Shown piece after piece: positions 1-5,758 of a DNA stretch of 13,686 nucleotides. The position numbers and the translations under genes are program-made. How positions within the stretch are numbered: the first letter of the stretch is position 1; each line of letters opens with the position of its first letter. The DNA comes from JBFFMO01 sp037968515 (GTDB lineage: Bacteria; Myxococcota_A; Bradymonadia; Bradymonadales; Bradymonadaceae), in NCBI GenBank assembly GCA_037968515.1, contig JBBKVQ010000538.1:1-13686 (forward strand), written 5' to 3'. The notes beneath the pieces are model-generated. The model was not told the DNA's origin. It worked only from the letters and a program-made list of their open reading frames with translations, and searched no databases.

Positions 1-63
1 CTTATCCTGAGTTTAGGTTAGCGTGCGAAGGCGCAAATCTGCAAACACAATCATGGTCTGGCC

Positions 64-1401
64 GTGACCGAAGTCCCAACAGTTCTCCTGGTCGATGACG
101 AAGTCGCCCATCTCAAGACGCTCGAACGTCTTTTCTCGAAGGAAGGGCTGCATGTCCTCACCGCCGAGGGGGGACAGGCAGCGATCGAGCTCGTTCGTGA
201 ACACCGAGTGCAATTGGTCATCACCGATTTGATGATGCCAGACCTCGACGGCATGGACTTGCTCAAGGTCGTACGAACCCTGCGGCCAGAAGCAGAGGTC
301 ATCCTGATGACGGCGTTTGGTACCGTCGAGCGCGCCGTTCAGGGCATGCGCGACGGAGCGTACGACTTCATAACGAAGCCCATCAAGCGTGCCACGATTT
401 TGAAGTCGGCCCATCAGGCTCTTGAGCGTCAAGCGCTCATGGCTGAGAACCGCGAACTCAAGGCTCAAATCGCACAACTTCGTGGTGAACGCGGCATCGT
501 TGGGCAATCGGCCGCGCTGCGGGAGTCTCTTCGTCTTGTGGACCAGGTTGCGCCCACCGACGTCACAGTTTTGCTCACCGGAGAGTCGGGCACCGGTAAG
601 GAGCTCTTTGCGCGCATGATCTATGAGCATAGCGACCGTGGGGACAAACCCTTCGTTACGGTCAACTGCGCTGCTCTGCCTGAATCCATTCTGGAGTCGG
701 AGCTGTTTGGCTACGAAAAAGGGGCATTCACGGGCGCGAATCAACGTCGCATTGGCCGATTCGAAGCGGCAGATGGCGGCACGCTGTTTCTCGATGAAAT
801 CGGCGAGCTCTCTCCGCAGGTGCAGGTTAAATTATTGCGCGTCCTTCAGGAGTCGGAGTTTGAGCGCCTAGGGTCCAACGAAACCGTCCACGTGGATGTG
901 CGAATCGTGGCGGCCACCAACCGCGACCTCGATGAAGAAATGCGGGTCGGTCGATTTCGTGAAGACCTGTTTTGGCGGCTCAACGTCGTGAACATCCATA
1001 TTCCAAGGCTTAGAGATCGTCTGGAAGACGTGCCACTGCTCGCTGAACACTTCTTGAATCGTTTCCGACAGAAAAACCGGCGTGATATCCAAGGAATCAG
1101 CCGAGACGCCATGCAAACGATGGCGCGATATTCTTGGCCGGGCAACGTGCGCGAACTCGAAAACGTGCTGGAAAGAGCCGTGGTGCTCGACCGCGACGGC
1201 GTGATTGACCTCGATGATCTTCCCGAATCCGTTAGCGCTACGCCTGCCGAACAGAGGTCGCTGACCATTCCACTCGGAACGACTCTCGAAGAAATCGAAC
1301 GCCGAGTGATCGAAGAAACCCTTCGAATGACAGGCGGGGACAAGCGCCTGACAGCCAATCTTCTGGGCATCGCGACTCGAACGATCTACCGCAAAATTTA
1401 G
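64..1401 (+). CDS. Sigma-54-dependent response regulator (NtrC family)
   Basis: A 445-residue cytoplasmic transcription activator with all three NtrC-type domains. Residues 5-120 form a receiver: acidic pair D11/D12, phosphoacceptor D55 in ITDLMMPD, conserved T83 and K105. Residues 145-385 form the AAA+ domain: Walker A GESGTGKE (173-180), sigma-54-contacting GAFTGA (220-225), Walker B GTLFLDE (239-245), arginine-finger region around 297-305 and SWPGNVREL (357-365). A Fis-type helix-turn-helix fills 408-445. By family, a sensor kinase phosphorylates it and it then drives ATP-dependent opening of sigma-54 promoters; no kinase is visible here. The start is GTG at 64, which places the first receiver strand correctly; no in-frame ATG lies between it and the upstream stop at 19-21. 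The protein ends at RTIYRKI, four to six residues earlier than most relatives (typically YRKLKxYG). Family assignment is secure; the target genes are unknown. Confidence 0.95.
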   Translation: MTEVPTVLLVDDEVAHLKTLERLFSKEGLHVLTAEGGQAAIELVREHRVQLVITDLMMPDLDGMDLLKVVRTLRPEAEVILMTAFGTVERAVQGMRDGAYDFITKPIKRATILKSAHQALERQALMAENRELKAQIAQLRGERGIVGQSAALRESLRLVDQVAPTDVTVLLTGESGTGKELFARMIYEHSDRGDKPFVTVNCAALPESILESELFGYEKGAFTGANQRRIGRFEAADGGTLFLDEIGELSPQVQVKLLRVLQESEFERLGSNETVHVDVRIVAATNRDLDEEMRVGRFREDLFWRLNVVNIHIPRLRDRLEDVPLLAEHFLNRFRQKNRRDIQGISRDAMQTMARYSWPGNVRELENVLERAVVLDRDGVIDLDDLPESVSATPAEQRSLTIPLGTTLEEIERRVIEETLRMTGGDKRLTANLLGIATRTIYRKI

Positions 1402-1420
1402 CCGCTTTCAGGGTGTTTCC

Positions 1421-1449
1421 TTGGCGATCGACTCGGTCTTGGCTATGAT
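1421..1449 (+). promoter_or_regulatory. Sigma-70-type promoter for the lipoprotein gene cluster
   Basis: A -35 element TTGGCG (1421-1426) and a -10 element TATGAT (1444-1449; five of six consensus bases) are separated by exactly 17 bases. The predicted transcript would start near 1456, giving a leader of about 40 bases before the lipoprotein ATG at 1495. It sits in the only gap between the regulator and the lipoprotein, so it likely drives the three-gene cluster that follows. No terminator was seen after the regulator, so some read-through is possible. Confidence 0.55.
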
Positions 1450-1494
1450 TGCGGTCATGACGCGTTCTTGCCGTCAAATTTCTGGAGTAAAAAG

Positions 1495-2004
1495 ATGTCC
1501 AAAGTACTGATGATTTCGTTCGCAAGCTTGTTTGTTTTTGCCTGTTCCGACGACGATGCCACGACGAATAATGCGCCGAACAACGCCTCGAACAATGCGT
1601 CGAACAACGCTTCGAACAATTCGACAAATAATACGACAAATAACACCACGAATAACGCCACGAATAACACGACGAACAATTCGACAAATAATGGAACCAC
1701 GGGCGAAATGACGTGCGTCGAGCGAAATCTCACCGACTGTTTCCAGAATGACGACTGCTCAGCGACCGAGCGATGTGAAGACGTCGGCACCTCAATCGAA
1801 ACTGCATGCTGTGTCGTTGGTACCCGCGGAGCAGGTGTCCTTGGCGACGCGTGCACCTCCGAAAACGATTGCGTCACTTCGCTGTGTGTTCAGAAGAACG
1901 ATGATCCTTTTATCTGCACTCAGTTCTGTGACGATGGAGTCATCTGCCCAGCGACCTATACCTGCCACCCAGTTCTCGCCATGTGTTTCCCAGACGCAAT
2001 CTAA
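1495..2004 (+). CDS. Asn-linker, cysteine-rich lipoprotein of unknown function
   Basis: A 169-residue exported protein. Residues 1-16 form a short signal peptide ending in the lipobox-like VFAC, so C17 would be lipidated; S18 at +2 favours outer-membrane sorting by the E. coli rule. After a short acidic stretch (DDD), residues 25-66 are a low-complexity linker of eleven Asn-Asn pairs separated by A/S/T/P dipeptides. Residues 70-169 contain 14 cysteines (seven possible disulfides), including DACTSENDC and a CC pair, with no catalytic motif I recognise. Such a tether-plus-disulfide-knot layout suggests a surface or periplasmic binding or structural module. The start is ATG 1495, which has GGAG at 1484-1487 seven bases upstream; the in-frame TTG at 1468 would add residues before the signal peptide and lacks a ribosome site. 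Its TAA overlaps the next ATG by one base. Lipoprotein call strong, function unknown. Confidence 0.85.
   Translation: MSKVLMISFASLFVFACSDDDATTNNAPNNASNNASNNASNNSTNNTTNNTTNNATNNTTNNSTNNGTTGEMTCVERNLTDCFQNDDCSATERCEDVGTSIETACCVVGTRGAGVLGDACTSENDCVTSLCVQKNDDPFICTQFCDDGVICPATYTCHPVLAMCFPDAI
1567..1692 (+). repeat. 12-base tandem repeat encoding the NNxx linker
   Basis: About 10.5 imperfect copies of a 12-base unit of the form AAY-AAY-RCN-WCN encode eleven Asn-Asn pairs alternating with AP, AS, ST, TT or AT. The codons vary between copies (AAC/AAT, TCG/ACG/ACA), so most copies are not recent duplications; the pattern appears to be kept at the protein level. Copy number may vary by slippage without breaking the frame, because the unit is a multiple of three. 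Confidence 0.85.
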
Positions 2005-2324
2005 TGATTCTGTCATGGATCGACCACGTCCTGACACGCGATGGAAGGGCGTGGTCGTCTGTTGCCACAAGATCTCGCGACGGATGGTCGACTCAGAACA
2101 CCGTGTGCGAGGCCGCTCAACGCGCTGACTTCCTGCGCCGTATTGCTGCTGTTCATGGGTGGGAGAGTATCCCAGTTCCCGAACTACCAAGCCGATTTGA
2201 TCTTCAACTCAAGATATTGCTGGCGACACCTGTTTCCAGTTCAACACAACGAAGTATCGAGTTGATCTTGTACGAGATCTACGCATTACCGAATGTTCTT
2301 GTCTGGGATATTGAAGCGTCATGA
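2004..2324 (+). CDS. Small hypothetical protein, translationally coupled
   Basis: A 106-residue reading frame without a family I recognise. It begins at ATG 2004-2006, overlapping the lipoprotein stop (TAATG), and ends in TGA 2322-2324, overlapping the next gene's ATG (ATGA at 2321-2324). Overlap at both ends is the main reason to regard it as real, and it fills an otherwise empty 316-base gap. There is no signal peptide and no membrane segment. The middle has an Arg/Ala-rich likely helix (EAAQRADFLRRIAAVHGW) and the end is hydrophobic (SIELILYEIYALPNVLVW). An upstream in-frame ATG at 1983 lies within the lipoprotein gene and is less likely. It may act with the GST-like protein downstream, but the sequence does not show what it does. 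Confidence 0.55.
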   Translation: MILSWIDHVLTRDGRAWSSVATRSRDGWSTQNTVCEAAQRADFLRRIAAVHGWESIPVPELPSRFDLQLKILLATPVSSSTQRSIELILYEIYALPNVLVWDIEAS

Positions 2325-3289
2325 TCGAAATTTATGTTTCACACTTGAGCCCGTATTCCAGCAAGATTCTTGCTCAGTTGGGGCACTCCGAAATCCCCCA
2401 TCGTGTGATTGTCCAGACCATCGTCAATCGGTTCTCGGTGTTGAAGCGCCTAACCGGAAAAACGATGGTTCCGATGCTTCGAAACGGTGATCTCGCACTT
2501 AACGATTCTACGAGGATCGCTCGATTAATACTGTCCCAGGCCGGAGCCGATGAGCCCACATCGCCCTTTCTTGCGTGGCTGATTGAAGATTTCGCAGATG
2601 AATGGATCGTCCGTTGGTTTGCCCGCGCTAGATGGGCCTTGCCCGAAAACCGGAAAAGTGTGGAAAGCCGGATCGGTGAGGAACTTTTTCCGCGGCCCCT
2701 TTCCTCTAGTGGTGGGAAGGCCGCAGGAAAGACCATCCACGATAACTTGACGCGCTCCGGAGTGTTGGACAGGGTCGAATCGTTGGACCGTTCTCGTGAC
2801 CGCACATTTGCGATCCTCGAAGAGTTGTTCTCGGACCACCTTTACGTTTTTGGGGGCACGCCAACGATTGGTGATTTCGCCCTCTATGGCTTTTTATGGC
2901 AATTTGGCAACGATCCCTTGGGCAAAGCGGTCCTGGCGGGATTCCCAAATACTTGGCGATTTGTTGAGCGAGTCCATGCGTGGACGATGGGGAAGGGAGA
3001 ACTTAGTCGAGAAATCCGACCGCAGGCCGAATTGAGGCCGTTGATTGGTGAAATTTTGGGGACCTATTGGCGTGTGTTGACCGCCAACGCGTCGTTGAAG
3101 CCCGGTGAGGTTGTGGATGTCGTCCTGCTTGATGGGACTTCGATGAAGGTCAAATCGTCGCGCTGGGCGAACAACTGCTTCGAAGCGCTTTTGTCCGAGG
3201 CGGCCGCCTCGAAATCGATGAAAGGCCGCTATTGTAACGACGAACTCCTCGATCAAGCGCTGGCCGTCGCAATCGCCGAAAGCCGATGA
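2321..3289 (+). CDS. Glutathione-S-transferase-like protein
   Basis: A 322-residue soluble protein. Residues 1-75 look like a thioredoxin-fold GST N-terminal domain: a beta strand, then SPYSSK (10-15) where the catalytic Ser/Cys/Tyr lies in GSTs, the cis-proline motif MVP (49-51), and DS (62-63), the usual glutathione gamma-glutamyl contact. Residues 85-225 are helical and contain PTIGDFALYGFL (181-192), the N-capping box and hydrophobic staple typical of GST C-terminal domains. About 90 further residues (230-322) extend beyond a usual GST of 200-230 residues and contain a short beta-rich stretch (VVDVVLLDGTSMKV) that I cannot assign. Whether it conjugates glutathione or is a binding or scaffold relative cannot be told. 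It overlaps the preceding small gene by ATGA and ends just before an intrinsic terminator, so it is the last gene of the cluster. Confidence 0.75.
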   Translation: MIEIYVSHLSPYSSKILAQLGHSEIPHRVIVQTIVNRFSVLKRLTGKTMVPMLRNGDLALNDSTRIARLILSQAGADEPTSPFLAWLIEDFADEWIVRWFARARWALPENRKSVESRIGEELFPRPLSSSGGKAAGKTIHDNLTRSGVLDRVESLDRSRDRTFAILEELFSDHLYVFGGTPTIGDFALYGFLWQFGNDPLGKAVLAGFPNTWRFVERVHAWTMGKGELSREIRPQAELRPLIGEILGTYWRVLTANASLKPGEVVDVVLLDGTSMKVKSSRWANNCFEALLSEAAASKSMKGRYCNDELLDQALAVAIAESR

Positions 3290-3291
3290 AC

Positions 3292-3323
3292 AAAAAAAAC
3301 GGCATCCAAAGGATGCCGTTTTT
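3292..3323. terminator. Bidirectional intrinsic terminator
   Basis: A perfect hairpin with arms CGGCATCC (3300-3307) and GGATGCCG (3311-3318) and an AAA loop is flanked by eight A on the left and five T on the right. It therefore reads as a stem plus U-tract on both strands. It starts three bases after the GST-like stop codon and lies two bases from the 3' end of the tRNA gene, so it stops both converging transcripts. Confidence 0.88.
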
Positions 3324-3325
3324 GA

Positions 3326-3409
3326 TGCGGAAGGGGGGACTCGAACCCCCACGATGTTACCACCACTGATACCTGAAACCAGCGCGTCTACCAATTCCGC
3401 CACTTCCGC
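3326..3409 (-). tRNA. tRNA-Leu (anticodon CAG)
   Basis: Read on the - strand this folds as a class II tRNA of 84 bases. The acceptor arms GCGGAAG and CUUCCGC pair over seven bases, followed by discriminator A at 3326. The D-arm has GCG/CGC stems, the anticodon stem CUGGU/AUCAG encloses the loop UUCAGGU (3371-3377) with anticodon CAG (3373-3375), and a 15-base variable arm precedes a T-arm GGGGG-UUCGAGU-CCCCC. The long variable arm and CAG anticodon specify leucine, reading CUG codons. The 3' CCA is not encoded (TCA follows the discriminator), so it must be added after transcription. Confidence 0.97.
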
Positions 3410-3423
3410 AGATTGGATGCGAT

Positions 3424-3452
3424 GAAATAATCGCATCTCGCACACGTGTCAA
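3424..3452 (-). promoter_or_regulatory. Promoter of tRNA-Leu
   Basis: On the - strand a perfect TTGACA -35 box (3447-3452) is followed after 17 bases by TATTTC (3424-3429), or after 16 bases by TTATTT. The -10 region ends 15 bases before the mature tRNA 5' end, leaving a leader of only several bases, as expected for a stable-RNA gene. It begins immediately next to the stop codon of the upstream exported-protein gene (TAG at 3453-3455), so the tRNA may also receive read-through from that gene. Confidence 0.6.
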
Positions 3453-3998
3453 CTAGTTCCAACGGAACGGCAACTCTTTCGTGCTGTCTTTGGGTTTATA
3501 ACCAACCCGAACCGGCATGACGCCACTGAAGAGTTGGCTGAATATGGCGTTCTGAAACGTGACAACCGTATAATTTTGTTCAGGTCGCAGCTCCAACGAA
3601 AACCGAATGGGCAGATCCAAGGCCCCCACAGTGTATCGCACCGTCGATCCGGTCTGCATTCCTAGAACCTGCGCCTCGTTGACATTTGCATAGGGAATTG
3701 CGCCAGCGCGAAACGCCTGAAACGTTCTCCGCTCCTTGTAAGCCGTGTCGAAAAACTTCACGAGCTCCGTGAATTCAATGTCGTAGACATGCTCGAAATC
3801 CAAACGCGATCCGTTGACGACTCGGCGCCGCTCAACCTCTCGAAATTCAAGCTGCAAAGGGCTCTCCTTGAAGGATGCGGGCTTGAGCAGCGACGACCAG
3901 TCGGATGGTTTGGGCGAGTAGGCTTTCTCTTGCGCCAACGCCCCTGGGGCGACGGCAAGCAATAATATGACTAAAAGTGCTCTCATTGGGACCTTCAT
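3453..3998 (-). CDS. Small exported protein of unknown function
   Basis: A 181-residue protein with a clear Sec signal peptide: positive start (MKVPMR), hydrophobic core 7-18 and cleavage predicted after ALA at residue 22 before QEKAYS. The 159-residue mature part has no cysteines and no further membrane segment, so it is probably a soluble periplasmic protein. It alternates short charged helices with likely beta strands (STVRYTVGALDLPIRFSLELR, in part) and ends in FRWN. No family is recognised. The start ATG at 3998 has GAGG about eight bases upstream; a second Met at residue 5 would shorten the n-region and has a poorer ribosome site. It lies 37 bases behind the PhnD-type lipoprotein gene on the same strand and is probably co-transcribed with it, so it may be a periplasmic partner. 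That link is inference from position only. Confidence 0.75.
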   Translation of the reverse strand: MKVPMRALLVILLLAVAPGALAQEKAYSPKPSDWSSLLKPASFKESPLQLEFREVERRRVVNGSRLDFEHVYDIEFTELVKFFDTAYKERRTFQAFRAGAIPYANVNEAQVLGMQTGSTVRYTVGALDLPIRFSLELRPEQNYTVVTFQNAIFSQLFSGVMPVRVGYKPKDSTKELPFRWN

Positions 3999-4035
3999 GG
4001 AGTTTTCCTCAAGACGCGGTTTATCGTCTGATTAT

Positions 4036-4968
4036 TCACAACGGGTATTCGGCATCAACCACATCGATGGCCTTCTGCAGGGCTTGTGTGTACTCGTAGT
4101 GCGCCTTCGCGGTTAGTCCGACCTTGCCAAAGTACTTCTCTCGTAGTTCGTTTCGTTCTGGACGACCCAATCCAAGCAGTGCTTCGGAAATTTTGGTTTT
4201 CAACTCTGGGGCAAGAGTGGATTTCGATGCAAACGCGGGTCGAGGTACCGGCCCTTGTTTACTCAGCACCCGCAAGTCTTTGTTTTCGGTCGGCCACGCG
4301 TCGCCAGAGATTGCGATCGCATCGTACTTTTTGGCTTTCAAACCTTCGATGGCCGCCACATCACCGCCTGCAAATGCAACGACGGCGAAAATCTTCGCGG
4401 GGTCGTCGTCCCGGGCCAACACTTCGGCTTCCATCAAACTAGCCAGTGGAAACAGAAACCCCTCTGCCGAGGACGGGTCGGTGAAGGCAATCTTTTTTCC
4501 TTTCAGATTTGATAGACTTTTGATGGGTGATTTGGCCAACACCACCCAAAGAGAATCGGTTTCTGCAGCTTCTGCCACGGTCGAAACGGCTTGTACCTCC
4601 ATATCTGCCCGCTGGTGCGCGATCATGAATGTCCAAGCCGCGGTGTAGGATAACTGGGCCTCGCCCTTACGCAGTGCCTCGATCACTTGTTCATCGGCGG
4701 CCACCACGTTCACGATGATCTTCTTGCCAATAGCTTCGCTCAAGTAGGCTTCAAGGGGCGCCACCTCGCGATCCAAGATCATCGAGCGCTCAACCACCAT
4801 GACCAGCGTATCGTTAATGGCCGCATGCGGATCTGGCGCCTGCGCTGCCGTTTGAGGGGCGGTCTGAGTGCCCTGATTGGTTTGGGGTTCCACGGGGGTC
4901 TCTGTGACCTTCTTCTCACAACCCATCAAAGCCAGGCAGAATACAAGTAGGTAGATGAACTGGTGCAT
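4036..4968 (-). CDS. PhnD-type phosphate/phosphonate-family substrate-binding lipoprotein
   Basis: A 310-residue lipoprotein. The signal peptide ends in LMGC, making C17 the lipidated residue. Residues 18-50 are a Pro/Thr/Gln-rich tether and 54-305 a two-lobe periplasmic binding fold. PhnD-family hallmarks are visible: SYTAAWTF (107-114), LKGKKIAFTDPSS with EGFLFP continuing to 174, FAGGDVAAIEGL (199-210), and YDAIAISGDAW (215-225). The family delivers phosphate, phosphite, phosphonates or other small ligands to an ABC transporter, and some members act only as sensors. No ABC permease or ATPase gene is beside it, and the ligand cannot be deduced. The start ATG at 4968 has AAGGA eight bases upstream. 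It is first in a two-gene - strand unit with the small exported protein, and diverges from the HD-domain gene across 127 bases. Confidence 0.88.
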   Translation of the reverse strand: MHQFIYLLVFCLALMGCEKKVTETPVEPQTNQGTQTAPQTAAQAPDPHAAINDTLVMVVERSMILDREVAPLEAYLSEAIGKKIIVNVVAADEQVIEALRKGEAQLSYTAAWTFMIAHQRADMEVQAVSTVAEAAETDSLWVVLAKSPIKSLSNLKGKKIAFTDPSSAEGFLFPLASLMEAEVLARDDDPAKIFAVVAFAGGDVAAIEGLKAKKYDAIAISGDAWPTENKDLRVLSKQGPVPRPAFASKSTLAPELKTKISEALLGLGRPERNELREKYFGKVGLTAKAHYEYTQALQKAIDVVDAEYPL

Positions 4969-5003
4969 CGTTTTAGTCCTTATCCCGTGCGGTTAATCGC
5001 CGG

Positions 5004-5033
5004 ACGATAGGGCACCGAGGCTCCCGTCGTCAA
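5004..5033 (-). promoter_or_regulatory. Candidate promoter for the PhnD-type lipoprotein gene
   Basis: On the - strand TTGACG (5028-5033, five of six consensus bases) is followed after 18 bases by TATCGT (5004-5009, four of six). It would give a leader of about 30 bases ending at ATG 4968. It lies in the 127-base divergent gap, in which I found no convincing promoter for the + strand HD gene. Confidence 0.4.
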
Positions 5034-5095
5034 GCGCGTGGACGCTCGTTCAGTCACCGTGTTAAATCTCAATCCCTTCAATTTCTGGCACTCGT

Positions 5096-5656
5096 ATGAC
5101 CCATCCTGACGACATCATCCGTTTGTTGAATCACAGTGAGCGCCTTGAGGCATTGCCACGGACCGGATGGCTCTTTGCAGGCGTGACGAACCCCGAGAGC
5201 GTCGCTGCCCATTCCTATAACGTCAGCATCGTTGCCATGTGGTTGGCCACCCAACTCAACGCGGATGTCGGGAAGACGGTTCAGATGGCGATTTTGCACG
5301 ACCTAGGGGAGTGCGAAACCACTGATATTCCAAGTCCGGTCAAGAAGCGGATGACGGGTGTCCGAGAACTTGAGGCCATCATCACCGTTGATATCTTGAG
5401 TGGTTTGCCAGCAGCTCAACGCCTGTACTCGGAGTCGCGCGAGGAGAGCTCACTGGAGGCCCAAATTGTAAAGGCCGCGGATGCGATCCAAATGGTCGCA
5501 AAGGCCTGTCAGTACGCTCGTCAGAATCGAGGCAATGTAGACCGTTTTCTTAAGCCTCGTTCCACAGGGTTGGACCTTGCTGACGACGTGATAGCGCGCC
5601 TCTTAGAACGCCATCGGACCTCGGACTGGGGCGACCTTGAGTACGGTAGTTCCTGA
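5096..5656 (+). CDS. HD-domain phosphohydrolase, YfbR/HDDC2-like 5'-nucleotidase
   Basis: A 186-residue soluble protein that is essentially one HD domain of the usual length for the YfbR/HDDC2 group. Metal-binding residues appear in order: H39 in ESVAAHSYNVS, the HD pair H68-D69 in ILHDLGECETTDIPSPVKKR, E72 next to it, and D129 in KAADAIQMV. This pattern marks the metal-dependent 5'-(deoxy)nucleotidases that remove phosphate from nucleoside monophosphates in the cytoplasm. Substrate preference cannot be read from sequence. ATG 5096 gives a start typical of the family; the ribosome site before it is weak. It stands alone between a divergent - strand unit and the Tad locus, and its stop lies about 100 bases before cpaB. 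No terminator was seen after it, so read-through into cpaB is possible. Confidence 0.88.
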   Translation: MTHPDDIIRLLNHSERLEALPRTGWLFAGVTNPESVAAHSYNVSIVAMWLATQLNADVGKTVQMAILHDLGECETTDIPSPVKKRMTGVRELEAIITVDILSGLPAAQRLYSESREESSLEAQIVKAADAIQMVAKACQYARQNRGNVDRFLKPRSTGLDLADDVIARLLERHRTSDWGDLEYGSS

Positions 5657-5657
5657 C

Positions 5658-5686
5658 TGGACCACCTGAAAACAGTCTGCTACTGT
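5658..5686 (+). promoter_or_regulatory. Candidate promoter of cpaB with overlapping small inverted repeat
   Basis: TGGACC (5658-5663, four of six -35 bases) and TACTGT (5681-5686, three of six -10 bases, preceded by an extended TGC) are spaced by 17 bases. The -10 region is covered by the inverted repeat ACAGT-N5-ACTGT (5672-5686), which could be a small operator. It is a weak match and the call rests mainly on position in the 102-base gap before cpaB. Confidence 0.28.
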
Positions 5687-5720
5687 CCTGAAGTTACCAA
5701 CTTATGAAGCCTTTTACTTG

Positions 5721-5740
5721 TGACCAACCCACGTTGGTCA
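5721..5740 (+). promoter_or_regulatory. Perfect 8+8 palindrome in the cpaB leader
   Basis: TGACCAAC (5721-5728) and GTTGGTCA (5733-5740) form a perfect inverted repeat around a CCAC spacer. It ends five bases before the cpaB Shine-Dalgarno GAGGGA (5745-5750). No T-tract follows, so it is not an intrinsic terminator. It could be a dimeric regulator's operator or an RNA hairpin that controls access to the ribosome site. No copy of the full 20-base element was noticed elsewhere in the window. Confidence 0.45.
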
Positions 5741-5758
5741 GACCGAGGGAGATACGGC

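Noticed and set aside
1..63. C-terminal end of an upstream gene such as a sensor kinase
   Set aside because: Stops at 8-10, 14-16 and 19-21 occur in two frames, but too few codons are present to choose a frame or identify a product.
13..744. Long open frame of 243 codons on the - strand opposite the response regulator
   Set aside because: The + strand frame encodes an unmistakable NtrC-type protein with all motifs; the opposite frame has no signal, motif or ribosome site and is a by-product of codon bias.
1385..1440. Frameshift at the end of the response regulator that would restore a longer C-terminus
   Set aside because: The neighbouring frame gives only a loose resemblance (KFSRFQG) to the expected tail and no run of repeats that would favour slippage apart from a short A/T stretch; a natural early stop is simpler.
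1439..1453. TTGGC-TATGA-TTGCG, similar to a sigma-54 promoter
   Set aside because: Only 8 bases lie between GG and GC where 10 are needed, and the same bases make a good sigma-70 -10 box.
1468..1494. TTG at 1468 as start of the lipoprotein
   Set aside because: It would put nine residues before the signal peptide and lacks a Shine-Dalgarno sequence, whereas ATG 1495 has GGAG seven bases upstream.
1567..1692. Repeat array considered as CRISPR or other non-coding repeat
   Set aside because: The units are 12 bases, contiguous and in frame with a lipoprotein; there are no spacers.
2041..2265. Alternative 74-codon frame between the lipoprotein and the GST-like gene
   Set aside because: It has no overlap or ribosome site linking it to its neighbours, while the 2004-2324 frame abuts both neighbours by start/stop overlaps.
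3326..3409. tRNA-Leu gene as an attachment site for an integrated element
   Set aside because: No integrase gene and no duplicated tRNA 3' end were seen in the window; genes on both sides look native.
5720..5758. GTG at 5720 as start of cpaB
   Set aside because: It reads through the leader palindrome and lacks a ribosome site; ATG 5759 has GAGGGA at good spacing and starts right before the membrane anchor.
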